This document shows positions 36,880-49,257 of a DNA stretch of 64,000 nucleotides, piece by piece (position 1 is the stretch's first letter; each line of letters starts with the position of its first letter). This DNA is from Pampus argenteus (lineage: Eukaryota; Chordata; Actinopteri; Scombriformes; Stromateidae). Made by a program: the position numbers and the translations under genes. Under the pieces are notes generated by a model. It did no database searches and was not told the DNA's origin. It saw only the letters and a program-made list of their open reading frames with translations. The stretch covers positions 5,126,001 to 5,190,000 of the forward strand of contig CM072877.1 of assembly GCA_036937835.1 (NCBI GenBank). The letters run 5' to 3'.

Positions 36880-37870
36880 CTTCTATACTTATTATCCATG
36901 TATTTATTTAAATTTATAACCTATTTTATTATCTCGATATACTAACTAACCATTGAATGCATATCTAGACCTCCCCTACATATCTCTGCACACATCAGTA
37001 TGTTATTTATTTTAGTATGTGTATCTGGCTTATATATTATAATTTAATTACACGTATCTCTGCATTATCCTACACACACCTCAAGGTAAAAAATCTCTCT
37101 TTAAAAATCTGAATCTATGCGTGTATCTAGTTGTTTTTTTAAAAAAAGCTTTATTTTATTTCTTGTAAATGACGTTTCTGTCTTTTCTCTGCATATTTTA
37201 TGACTCCACATTTCATGTTCTCAGTATAACTAAATATACTATCTATAACTATATTATTTAAATATATTTATAACATTTCAACATGTCATTATCTGTATCA
37301 CTGTATTTGTACTGTATTTTAAGATGTATTATATTTTATCTCCATATATTTAAATACAATTGCTTGTATCTCTGTATATGTATAAAACTCTATATATTAT
37401 ATCTCAGTCTACCTCTGTATAAATTACATTTTATTTTTAATAATTATATATTATATATAATTCATATAATTATTTATTTATTTGTCTAATTTCAACATTG
37501 TAGTTCTGTACATCTCTATGTTACTGTTTTCCTCTGTATGCATTTAAATCTCTTTTTAGTTATTTACTTAATATGAATAAATATTAATTGTTTCGCCTAC
37601 AAATATCTTTTTGAAGGTGAAACAATTAATATTTAATAAGCTTTACTTCTGTTTGTACATAAATCTCCATATATGTATCGCTTCTGTACATTACCTCTAT
37701 ATAAAGCTTATTATTACGTGTCTTTATATTTTTTTATTTCCATCAATCTCTACAATATCTGTATATTTTTTCTGTCTCTACAATATATCATATTTCTTTG
37801 TATTCATCTATTGCTTTATGAATGTATACATAATCTGCATATATCTTCACAAAACTCAACATAATCTCTA
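36880..37870. repeat. Cryptic AT-rich array of TATCTCTGTATAT-like units
   Basis: Nearly 1 kb in which variants such as TATCTCTGCA, ATCTCCATATAT, TATCTCTGTATATG and CCTCTGTATAAA recur every few tens of bases without fixed period. The frames through it are low-complexity Ile/Tyr/Leu/Cys and not genes. Confidence 0.65.
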
Positions 37871-38067
37871 ATTAATGTCCTTATTATTTCTTTTCCTGCG
37901 TTTTTATCCCTCACATCTGATCATGCCCTTTATATTTAACACCAAACATGGCTGCCATGAAACACCAGAACACACAGAACAGGACTCACCAGTAACCAAC
38001 CACTGCAGGAGGAGGAAGAGTTTACAGCCGGACAGATGGACCCCCGTCCCAAAACTGCTGGGTCATT

Positions 38068-38128
38068 TAAAGAGAGGGAGAGAGAGAGGGAGAGAGGGAG
38101 GGAGAGAGGGAGGGAGAGAGGGAGTAAG
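38068..38128. repeat. Imperfect (GAGAGG)n purine tract
   Basis: GA-rich run with GGGAGAGA interruptions. Confidence 0.9.
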
Positions 38129-38298
38129 GATGACACTGGCTATATTGAGAGAAAAAAGAGAGAGAGAGAGTCAGTGGGACAGATGCGAGGCAAAGCGGAG
38201 CAGTGTTTGTCACTAACGCTATAGATTAGCATGTGGTCTCCAGCACAAAGCTGCAGATCAATACTGCTGCTCTGTACACAGCAGATGGCCGGGGACAC

Positions 38299-38331
<33 letters not shown>

Positions 38332-38341
38332 GGGAGAGAAA

Positions 38342-38392
<51 letters not shown>

Positions 38393-38398
38393 GGAGGA
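38299..38398. repeat. (GA)n microsatellite
   Basis: About 100 bp of GA with occasional extra G; homopurine on the plus strand. Confidence 0.95.
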
Positions 38399-39255
38399 CA
38401 GAACTGAGAGGAGGAAACAGGAGGAGAAAACGTCCTGATCAGCCTGCAGCTTTATTCACATTTTACAATCTGCCGCTTGCTTTCAACCACCAGGACACAC
38501 TTTTCATCCTCCCTGACTCCTGACAATCCTTCATCATTTGATTCATCTCACACAGTCAATTCGTTAGTTTGCATCGTCCTCGTTTAACTGTCTTTCTTGT
38601 CGTTGCTCAGTGTGTCTCTCAAAACGTTAAAATTATTATAACGTTATTAAGTGAAAATCAAACATGAAGTTTCATCAAGTATTGAAATCATTATGTGCTA
38701 TATTGTTTATGATTCAGCTTCTTTAACTTGCTCGGACACAATCTAAATAGGAAAAGCGCAATGGCCTGATAGAAAAAAACAATGCAGTTTGCAATAAATG
38801 TATATATGATGTAACAAATATAACGGGCAGGCACGTTGTAATGCGGATCTGAAGCATACATGTTCAATGAAAACTGAGGAAACGAGCAAGAACACAGCAA
38901 ATATGACCCGGGAAATAAACACGACGAAGGTAATTTCTCTGCAATTGTGACACAACGTGACTCCTGACTGCACCGAGTGTAGATAAACAGGCTAATGATT
39001 ATCTCAACGGACAGACAGACAGTCAGTTAATCTGCTACTGTAATGCCTTGATTGTCTGCCAGCTGCAAGCAACTAAGTGACCACACATTTACATTTATGT
39101 TTAATGTTATTTACATTTAAAGACTACTACTGACAATGTTTTAGTTTAGCTTTAGATATGTTCCTTCATATGTATGTCTCCTGTAATGGGCTTTGGTCTG
39201 AGTGCCATACACAGGGTAGAGAAGTCAGAAAGAATTGCAAGACAGACTAAAAAAA

Positions 39256-39362
<107 letters not shown>

Positions 39363-39445
39363 AGCGTATTGATTATAGTTTATAGCCTGCCTGGGTCTCT
39401 CAGCCTTAGACAGTTTAATTGTGTTGTGAAACTTTGAGTTCAACA

Positions 39446-39464
39446 ACTACAGCTCCCATAATGC
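39446..39464 (+). promoter_or_regulatory. ZNF143/Staf-like motif
   Basis: ACTACAGCTCCCATAATGC matches 17 of 19 positions of the ACTACAAYTCCCARNATGC motif bound by ZNF143 with THAP11. About 3 kb upstream of ONECUT2. It could also be a repeat-borne copy. Confidence 0.4.
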
Positions 39465-40373
39465 CTCGGTAGCAAACCTGTGGCTAAGGCTATTGGATTA
39501 GCCACATTTTATTGTATGTGAATACATATAATTGCCGTTTCTTTATCTTCGATAAAACAGTAAAATGTTGAAATTTTAGTATTGAATACGTGCTTATAAA
39601 AATGATGAAATCAAGCTTCTGTGAGAGAGCAGAGTCTTAGTCGTTTTTGTATTGATTTGTATCAAACTCTTCACTTCCTCCTCCACCTCTTCTTCCTCAC
39701 CCTTCTCCTCCTGCAGCTGCTTCTTTATGGACCACTCCTCCTCTGATCACTTCTTCTTCTTCTTCTTCTTCTTTTCTCCTAATTGTAGCCTCTCCAATCA
39801 GCATCTTCTACGGTCATTTTTTTTCCTCAGCAAAACTGGAAGTTTTAAGGAGAAACAGACGTACAGACAGACAGATAGACAGACACACAGACAGGTCATC
39901 CCTCAGCAGACCCCCTGCCTGTCTCTCTGACAGCTGATCAAAAGAAGAAAATGGGTCAGGCTTCTGTTCTTCTGTCCTTAATTACACAACAGTCTTTAAA
40001 CAAAGCAACATCTGCCCAACTACCCATCCTGCTCCTCCTCCGTCTCCTCCACCTTCTTGTCTCCTTTTTACGTCCCCTCATCCTCCTCATCACGCTCGCT
40101 CAGTGGATTTTGCAGCACTTCATTTTAGGCAAGCGCAAAAATAATCACTTAACAATCTCCAAGAAACTGTACTGACAGTGACAAAACCAACATTAAGAGA
40201 AATAAAACAAAGACCACCTGGGCTATTATTTTATTAATTTAAAGATCTGTCTTAATTTAATAGAATTCCAAAAAAAACTATTTTGACCAAGCAAGCAAGA
40301 AGGTCATTTCAGTGTATGACAAATGCTGTATTATATGGTAATTAACAATGATAAAGGCAGATAAAAAAAAAAA

Positions 40374-40394
40374 AGAGAGAGAGAGAGAGAGAGA
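40374..40394. repeat. (GA)n run
   Basis: Short uninterrupted GA run after A12. Confidence 0.9.
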
Positions 40395-40589
40395 GTTATT
40401 TGTCCTTGGAAGTGTAATGAATTGTAAAGTGAACAGGCTACAGGCCATAATGCTCTTTCAGTGCAGCTCCCACGCTCATCACTGCACCCAGAGACTGTCG
40501 ATAACGTCCCAACAGTCTGCACTCAGCGCAGGCTCGAGCTACGCAGCTGCAAACATCTGTAGGAAACCACACAACTGTACTCACAGGTG

Positions 40590-41250
40590 AACCCGTCTTT
40601 ATATTGTATGTGATGTCCCGTCGTATTTTTATTACGACATTATGTCAAGCCATATGATATGTTACATTATGTTATATCATGACACATGAGATCATGTCAC
40701 GACATCACAAACTATATCGTGACTGTTGTCGATGTGTCGTGCTGTGTCACTTAATTTCATGACATACACAAAGTATTGTAGTGTCATAATGTGCAATCAC
40801 ATCACGTCATGTTATGTTATGTGTTGTTATGTAACATCATGAGCGATGTCATAGCATGTGATGTCATATATCGCAATATAAGGATATGGGTTTTATCCTA
40901 CGTCATGACATGTCATAATATGTCATTTCTTTTCATGACACGTCACATTTTGAGATGCTGATCCATCCCTTGTCGTCAGATGTCATAACATCTCATGTCA
41001 TATAATATTTCATGTTATGTTCAAAACTTCATATACATTATGAGTTGTTGTTGGGTCATGTGACGTTATATCATATCATGCCATGCCATGTATATTGTGG
41101 GATTCATGTTCCATCACATCATGTTGTTTTATCTCACGTTACGTTAATGTCCTATCAGATCAGATCAGGTCATAGTATGTTGTATTATGCCGATGTCATG
41201 TCAAGTCAAGTGTTCTATGGCTTGTCATTTAATGCCATGTTAAAGTGTGA
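40590..41250. repeat. Cryptic ATGTCAT/CATGACAT array
   Basis: About 650 bp dominated by variants of ATGTCAT and its complement (CATGACA, ATGTTATGT, CATGTCATA, TGACGTTA) in both orientations, with no fixed period. ORFs here are repeat translation. Confidence 0.75.
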
Positions 41251-41989
41251 TGTCAGACCTATCATCAATCAATTCTTAGTCACCTCCATAAATGTGACAA
41301 TTAACTCATTTGATATTTTATTATTACAATTAAAGTGGCATTACCTTTGTCAATAAATTAAGTTATCTTATTAGCCATCCTGTCCCACTGCATTATGATG
41401 CCTGTTGTCTTATTGTTATTTGACATTCACGCCATGTGTTGTCATATATCCTGTCACCTTACTTTATCTCAACGATCAGAGGAAGCAGGTGATGAGGTAA
41501 GAGCTGAGATGAGATCAAATATGAATGATCCCTGTGGGCAAATTGCTTCTTTGCAGCCGTTTCACATACAGTGTACAGCGTGTATATATATATATATTAA
41601 TGTTTTATAATTTGCATCACTGACTCTCTGCACAGACACCTTTAGGCCTTTCTGTGTTGACCATAAGACCATATATCACACTGAAAAATACCAAGAGCGA
41701 TAAATACAGCAAAACTAGTTATGTTTGTCAAATTTAGAATGAATTTTCAATTTTCATTTATTCAACTTTTAAAATCAGTTTTATATTCTTATGTGTTGAT
41801 TTTTCATATAATATGATTACTAGTCCCTATATAGGAATGCAATATGTCTTATAGATAATTTAGCTATGCACCATCTATACACACCGTATAATGGAGCCGC
41901 AGAACAGAATGTGTCCTATACTCCAACATTGAAGTCCTGCACATAAGTCACGGCTCGCTATCACAGGAATACTTCACAATAATGCATTT

Positions 41990-42521
41990 ACGCTCAAATC
42001 CCACCCAGAGCAACTTCTCCGTCTACACAGCTGCATCCACCAAAGACGCTGATTCGCTCGCCGGGCAGCTCACCACGCCCTCCATATACCCGCTGCTCGC
42101 TCTGATTGGTCCGCTGCACCATCAGTCAGGCGGGTGCAGCCCCTCCAGTTCTTTCCGCCTCTCCCCCTCCTCCACCAGCAGCAGGTTGGGTTGAGCGGTC
42201 GGCTAGGGGACCGTGGACAGCTCCCGTCTGAGGAGCAGAGCAGCACAGGAGGAGGAGAGGGCTGGATATGGGGGAGCCACCGCACAGGCCCGTACGATCG
42301 AGATAAAAACACTTTTTTTATGTGCACATACCGGGGAAACTACACAAAGACGCCGATCTAGAGAGGCCTTAGGAGGACGGGGAAACAACCGAGGAAGTGA
42401 AGGAAAAGGGGGGATACGGCTACTGACCCATCCCGGCGCATCAGGGGAGAAGCAGCGAGAGAAAGGCGGAGAAGAAGGAGAGATAATTCCGCTCGACCTG
42501 ATGGACTGAGAGGACAGATGA
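41990..42521 (+). promoter_or_regulatory. ONECUT2: ONECUT2 promoter / 5'UTR region with CCAAT box
   Basis: CpG-rich sequence begins near 42000 and runs into the coding exon. An inverted CCAAT box (TGATTGG) lies at 42103-42109. An ATAAAAA-type run near 42302 could be a weak TATA element, but the transcription start cannot be fixed. Upstream ATGs are listed separately. Confidence 0.6.
42213..42509 (+). other. uORF upstream of ONECUT2
   Basis: A 98-codon ORF ending at TGA 42507-42509, 12 nt before the ONECUT2 ATG. An in-frame three-codon version (ATG GAC TGA) starts at 42501. The peptide has no recognisable domain. If the mRNA begins upstream of 42213, this could affect initiation. Confidence 0.35.
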
Positions 42522-42541
42522 ATGAAGACTGCCTACACTAA
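42518..42541 (+). other. Overlapping short uORF at the ONECUT2 start (ATGAATG)
   Basis: ATG at 42518 opens an 8-codon frame (MNEDCLH, stop TAA at 42539-42541) that overlaps the ONECUT2 start at 42522. Both ATGs have a pyrimidine at -3 (C and T), so neither is in strong Kozak context. Confidence 0.5.
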
Positions 42542-43740
42542 CGCCTATAGATGCCTGGCCAAGGATCTGGACGCTTACGCCATGAACACGGACATGACAA
42601 TGGACGGCATTGGCAGCCTGCATGGCGGGGTGGCGGTGAGCACCGTGGCCCCTGATGCGGAGCTGATGAGCGGCCACAGCCCGCACCACGGCCGCGGGAG
42701 CTCGTCGGGGGGACACGGGGCGGCGGCGGCGGCAGCTGCGTCCGCCCTGCGGATACACCAGGACCTGGCCGCCGCCGCCGCGTCATCCCGCTCAGCCATG
42801 GTGTCCGGCATGGCTACGATACTGGACGGCAGCGGGGAGTACCGACCGGAGCTGTCCCTGCCGCTGCACCACGCCATGAGCGTACCCTGCGACACGTCCT
42901 CTCCCGGGATGGGGATGAGCGGCACCTACACCACCTTAACCCCGCTGCAGCCGCTGCCTCCCATCTCCACCGTGTCGGACAAGTTTCACCATCATCACCA
43001 TCACCACCACCACCAGCGGCTCTCCGGGAACGTCAGCGGGAGCTTCACCCTGATGCGGGACGAGCGGGGACTACCGGGCATGAACAACCTCTACAGCCCC
43101 TACCACAAGGACCACATGTCCGGGATGGGTCAGAGCCTCTCCCCGGTGCTGGGCAACGGCTTGGGGTCAATCCACAACACCCAGCAGGGTCTCCACAACT
43201 ATGGCACCACGACGCACGGAGGCCACGACAAGATGCTGAACTTCGATGCGCACCACACCGCCTCCATGCTGGCCAGAGGAGACCACCACCAGCACCGAGG
43301 CCTCGGTGGCCCGGCGGCCGGGATGATGCCGCACCTGAACGGGATGCACCACCCGGGTCACCCGGCTGCATCCTCGGCGGGCCACCACCCCCACCCCCAC
43401 CCCCACCTCCAGTCTCCATCCCACGGGCCCGTGTTGGCTTCCACTCGGGAAAGACCGCCCTCCTCCTCGGGGACGCAGGGGGTGAACAGCTCGGGGCAGC
43501 TGGAGGAAATCAACACCAAGGAGGTGGCGCAGAGGATCACGGCGGAGCTGAAGAGGTACAGCATCCCCCAGGCCATCTTCGCCCAGAGGGTGCTGTGCCG
43601 CTCCCAGGGGACCCTGTCGGACCTGCTGAGGAACCCCAAACCCTGGAGTAAACTAAAGTCAGGCCGGGAGACCTTCAGGAGGATGTGGAAGTGGCTGCAG
43701 GAGCCCGAGTTTCAGAGGATGTCGGCCCTCAGACTTGCAG
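42522..43740 (+). CDS. ONECUT2: ONECUT2 first coding exon (N-terminal region and CUT domain), partial gene
   Basis: Onecut (HNF6-family) transcription factor, a nuclear DNA-binding protein with one CUT domain and a divergent homeodomain. The exon gives 406 complete codons plus one base and ends CTTGCAG|GTAAGG, exactly where vertebrate ONECUT2 exon 1 ends (SALRLA before ACKRKEQ). Visible: an N-terminus starting MKTAYTNAYRCLAKDL, characteristic of ONECUT2 and absent from ONECUT1; Ala runs at 67-73 and 83-87; the TLTPLQPLPPISTVSDKF block at 139-155; nine His at 156-164; GNVSGSFTLMRDERGLP at 169-185; a His-Pro repeat at 288-295; and the CUT domain at about 327-406 (EEINTKEVAQRI...WKWLQEPEFQRM). 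The homeodomain exon was not found downstream in the window. Translation into the intron would add 15 codons and stop at 43787. Very GC-rich unlike its surroundings. Confidence 0.96.
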
Positions 43741-44567
43741 GTAAGGGCAGCAAAATAACAACCTGCGGTGCCAGGCTGCTGTTTTGATTTGCTTTGTGCA
43801 TCGAGAATATAAATTCCACATTTTTATCTTTTGCTGGCTTTGTTTTGTTTTGTTTGTTTTTTGTTTGTTTGGTTTTTTATGCCTCGTGTCTTCTCTCAAG
43901 CCCCAATTTAAATGAATGCATTTATGTTTGCATCACCGGTGTTATGATTACCATTATTGATCAATAACAAAAAGGGATCGATATGAAATGACAAGGTCAC
44001 GGGATTTCCCTCCAACAGTCCCCTCTCTCTGTGCACTAACCCACATTTCATCTTCCTCTGGCTGCGTGTGAGTGGAGGAAACGCTGCGTTTTTACTCACA
44101 ATCAGTTGACTGTTCGCCTCAAAATTAAATCCAAATTTAAGATTACACGCTTTAAAATAACAGTTTAATATATTTAAAAAAATAATAAAGTTAAAGAGGA
44201 CAAAAATAAAAAAAAAAACAGAACTTATTTTACATTTTACAGATTTTTGTAAAAAAAAAAAAAATCTAATTTCCAAGTTTAATCAAGTCTACTTGATTAA
44301 ATCAAAGCAACGACGCAGTTTATTCTCATCGCTATTGGCTGTTTTTATTCCAGTAAAGAGGATTATATTATTCACGTGGTGTTATCGCTGCCATCAGTCT
44401 GTTAGAGGCTCGTTGTAGTCTTATTAGCAGGGAGAGATGTGTGAGGAAAGCACTGGAAGCAGACAGAGAGGGGCTTGCAGGAGGATTTGTGTTTGATTGT
44501 GTGGGGCTTGAAGTGATCAGTAGGCTGTGACATAAACATGAAGGTTGGTAGCATCAGTGGGTCTGGT

Positions 44568-44581
44568 GCCCCCTCTAGTGA
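44568..44581 (-). promoter_or_regulatory. CTCF-like motif
   Basis: GCCCCCTCTAGTGA matches 12 of 14 positions of GCGCCCYCTRSTGG, about 830 bp into ONECUT2 intron 1. Motif match only; such sequences also occur within fish repeats. Confidence 0.3.
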
Positions 44582-47500
44582 GGAACCTGGTTTCTGTCCC
44601 AACAGCAAGCCTCTATTGTCTGCAGGGGACAGCAGCATGGACGGAGCAAAAAAAATAAAAAATAAAAAAAGGATCAGGTGTCTTTTAAGGATCAGGTTGG
44701 TGGTAGATTATATTCAGTTTTACAGGAATATTGTAACATAAACATGAGTTTAATGTTGCAGTTGTGTCTGTGGTGTGTTTTTGATCCAGGTTTGAGCATA
44801 TTTAATATATTTAACACATGTGTTTTTCATCCATGTAGGTCTGTTATTACAGTAAGAATAAAGCATAAATCTCACAGTTTTCCGTGAAAGGCAAACGTGT
44901 AAAAAACCTGATTTATCACCAGGTCATTGATTCAATCTTCACACTGTGTCTCTGCTTTGTGCTTATTTCTCTGTTGCTTGATGTTGATGGGCCTCATTTA
45001 GTATATGATGAGTGAATTTCACTACTTTCCCTCGTTTAACGTATGTTTCATTTATGATCTCAGCATCCTTTCATGTGCATTCTCCCATTCTGGCTCGTCA
45101 GTGTTCCCTAATGTATTTTCTTTTGTCTTAAATACATAAAAATATATATATATATATATATATTAGACATATTAGAACAACAGTGAAAGTATAGGATGTA
45201 ATGAATAATCTTATGGCATTAACAGGCCTCCAACTGTTTATCAAGTTTTGGACCAATGTCCAGTAAAAATCATGAATCTCCTGAATGTCAGCCTTTCATG
45301 GGCCAAAGAAATCAGCTTTGTGACATAACACATGATAAACCTGTGATTAAAAAATAAAAATAAAAATAAAAAAATCCATCTGGTTTTTACATGAAATTCT
45401 CTCAATCAATAAATCTATAAATATGTCTGTCAAACAACTGTAAAACATTGAATGGAACTGTAACGATAAATATCAATAATAATCTAAATGATCTCCTGTT
45501 GTTTTATATTGGAGCAGCAGTCCTTCACTATCAGTATTTTGACTTAAAAAAATATAGACGTACAAACAAAACAAAGCAGAGCAGACCAACATTATGTACA
45601 GAAAAATAGATATATTTATATATATATATATATATTATAAATAACTAGGTGATAAACATGCAGTGTCTGTACAGTGCAATGTGTTGTGAATATGATATGT
45701 TATTATATGCAGTTATCAACTGGACATAATTCTGATTAATTGTGTAGAAACCAGAAAAAAAACAGCGATTTACAGTCAGATTTTGAAATAAAGCAGGGTG
45801 AGAATTTCATTTGAAAACTTATATTTTATTTAATAATGAAAAAAAATCTATGTGTACCTCTGTATTTGCTGATATGTAATTTAATTGAATTGAATGATTA
45901 TTATAGATTGAGAAAACTCTCCTACAACTTTGACTAAAATAATCCCCTCAAACTACGACCACAAAGCTGACAATACACTCACAACGAGGCAGTTTTCCCC
46001 GTTTCAAGAAAAGTTTACATTTAGGAGAATACTGTAAATATTGATCATATAGTATAGAGTCTGACTTTATGTCTCAGTAAAATACATTTACTTTATTAAA
46101 TGATATGGAGTTTTATATGTAGCCATGACTCCCTGGACAGCAGTATAGAGACTCAGTGGAATATCCTGGGTTTTATCATGTGTGTGTGTGTGTTACTTTT
46201 TTAATGAATGAATTGAACCCATGTTGGATGTACTGTGTGCAACCATCAACCATTCCTGAAATATTCCTAAATCTTCTCATGCCTGCTGTTTTTTGTTTTA
46301 AATCACCGTATTAATTCTATAATCATCTTAAAGACACGCCTGACTCTATTGTCATTATATTTCACGAGATATCTTTTATTTTGTAGTTAAAAGATCGGAT
46401 AAAATCTCACTGATTCCCAGGAGAAAAATGTTGATTTACAGCAGCACAGGCCAGATATTAAAAATATATGCAAATAAGATATGGAATAATCAAAATATAT
46501 ACTGTAACAGTATAATGTTGAGGTTTTTCTTTATTATTGAAGGTAAATATCCCTATAATATTTTTACATAGGAACATTTTCAATTTTTTTTACTAGTGTC
46601 ACTATATTCAATATTAATAATTGTATTATGTATTATGTCCTTTAATGAATTAAAACTTTAGTAAATAAAGCTATATTTTCTGCAATATATAATATCCCAA
46701 ATGTACCCATATATATATATAAATATATATATATTACCTCTATGATGTTTGTGGTGCTTTAATATGGAGCTTCTATCATATTTAAAGTAAAGTCAGTTTC
46801 ATATGACACATCCTGCTGTAGTTTGTGATATTCTGATATTAATTGGCTGCATCATATTCTCATGTTTTTTGCGTGTGTTATTTGCTCGGTCACGTTTCAT
46901 GCTTCGGTTGTGAGGTTTATTGTGGGTCTTTTAAACACAGAGGCTGAAGACTTCTGACTGTGGAAACATAACATGGTTTCAAGTAGCTGAGCAGCCTCTG
47001 CTGAATCAACACTTTAAAGAATAATCAATGCAAATAGGCAGCGTTTTAATGGAGATCCTTCTGAAATTCAGCCCAGCGTGGACGGCTGATTCTAAAAAAA
47101 TAAATAAATAAATAAAATGGATTGGTAATCTGCATTTGATTAGATTTGGTCAATAGATTTAGTTCAGTTCAGACCTTCATATTTCCAGCTGGTGCAGATG
47201 CTCTCGTGGATGAGATTATCTCTGCTGAATTTGACTGTCATTTCATTAGAGCGTCTTTGATTTTCGGAGGGGCTGGTATTTGACCAAGCAGGTTCATAAG
47301 GAACGACATGAGTGGCGACGGATGAAAGGTGGAGCTGGAGGAGAGCGTCCATGTGATCTGTGCTCCCCTGTGTTTTGTAAAATGTCAGCGTGCAGATGCT
47401 CATACGAATACTGCTGCCTGATGGAGCTGCACTTATCTGCTGCTCCTCTGATAACCAAACAGACTCGCTGGCTGCTGAATGGAGGATGTCGCTTTTCTAT

Positions 47501-48639
47501 TCTAAACGTGCACGGATACAACCTCAAATCAAGGTTGTTGTTTTATATACCAATACAAGACGGCACTTGAGTTACAGTATCAGTACCAAAATACTTCAAA
47601 ATGTTTTTGTTTTTTTTAATCTTGAATATTTTATCTTTCATGATGTATCTTAGAAACTCCAGCCTAGAAGCTAACAGCAAGCTAATTTTACAAAGAAGCT
47701 AACTCTGTTTACGGCTTTTTCTCTTTACAACTTTACAAAGTTTATTTAAACAGAATATTTAACAGGTAATTTTAACTAAACCAAAAAGCTTCAACATCAA
47801 GTTTTTATTTACAGAAGTGAAAAATTCCAAATGCAAAAAAAAAAAAAAGATGGAAGAAAAAGAAAAAGAAAGACTAAACAAAGCCAAGCTAACTATAGAT
47901 GGTAGCAATTTTATTTTCTAATTTGCTTATATATGTTTTTATTTTCTTTTTTTTTTTCATTTTTGTTTCAATCCAACCGTTTGCATTTAAGCGTTTCTCC
48001 TGATTTCAAATGTCACTTTTCATTTTCAAATTGCTATTTTACAATATCAATTCATTGTTTCACTATTTAATGTCTTTTTCTTCAGTCATCTTCATTTAAT
48101 TAACCTAAGACTAAAATATAACAATATTTATTTGCCATTTTACACTTGTAATTTTCCAGTTTCCTTTTCAATATTCATGTTGGGTGAAATGATTTTTGTC
48201 TGTTAGGAGCTACACTAGCTGTTACGCCTTGATTTCAGCCTCGATTAGCACAAAGCTACGCTACAAATGCAATGGACTTTTCTGTGTAAATCGGACAGCT
48301 TTTGGAGTTGCTGGAGTCAGGATGGCTCGAGGTTTAAGATATTTTTAGATGGTTTTCTTTCTGTCAGTTTGACTCTGGAACTGTAATCGGCATCCTGTGG
48401 TTTTACTGACACTGGGTCAATATTGTGTAGGTTCGTACCTCTTTTACAGAGGTCAGAAACATATATATGTTATACATATATATATATAGATCTGGTTGCT
48501 GTGAACATACTCCTTACACTAGTACCTTTAGTTGCTTTTGGGGGGTTTTTTCTCCTTTTTTCTTCTTTCCACGGTAACTTTAAAATGATTGTAGAAATAG
48601 AAAGCGCTTCAATTCCTAGAACAACAACACTACAAGCAA

Positions 48640-48967
48640 CCAATAGAGCTGAGGTCAAAGGTCAGAGCTGCAACACTCAGACAATAGATGGAGCAAACAT
48701 TCCTCCTCACCCTGACACAGAGGAGCGAGAGGAGCAGCATGCAGGGGGAACAGAGCCTTATCATCTGCAGTTACGTTCTCCTCCTTTTATGCACCCTGAG
48801 CTGCAAAATATCATTAGCTTAGAACCACTCCTATCTTTGAATACCTTTAAAGGGCTTTTACAGACTGCCCTGAAACATGTTTCTGTTTCACATAACCCTT
48901 GAGTTGAGGTGGCGGCGGCTCGGATGCTTCTCTTTTACCTGTTCCCTTGTGTAGCTTTTATGTTCTG

Positions 48968-49031
<64 letters not shown>

Positions 49032-49105
49032 GCGCTTATTCTACTGTCTTGATCAGGACTCCCAGGCGTATCTCAATGGGACCTTCCTGGCTAAATAAAG
49101 GATAA
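48640..49105 (+). mobile_element. L2-like LINE 3' end, 5'-truncated
   Basis: An open frame ending at 48902 finishes with ISLEPLLSLNTFKGLLQTAL, resembling the C-terminus of fish L2-type ORF2 proteins. After it come a (GT)n (48966-49030) and the tail TATCTCAATGGGACCTTCCT, GGCTAAATAAAGGATAAAAT, characteristic of these LINEs. Only the last few hundred bases remain. The 5' boundary is uncertain. Confidence 0.65.
48652..48664 (+). promoter_or_regulatory. Perfect DR1 nuclear-receptor element
   Basis: AGGTCAAAGGTCA in ONECUT2 intron 1, at the left edge of the LINE-like sequence, so it may have arrived with it. Confidence 0.5.
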
Positions 49106-49257
49106 AATACAAAAATACACGTGTCTATTATGTTTATGAATCATATTACTTGCTCGGTTCTCCGCTTGTTTGAATCGGTTTCTTCATCTCTAAAAGTCTG
49201 TCGTAGTGCAGTCAGAGTTTCGTAGGCGGGAATAAGAATGAAGACAGAAAAACTGAA

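Noticed and set aside
42538..43639. Long antisense ORFs opposite ONECUT2
   Set aside because: GC-rich exons give long antisense frames; the plus-strand frame matches ONECUT2 throughout.
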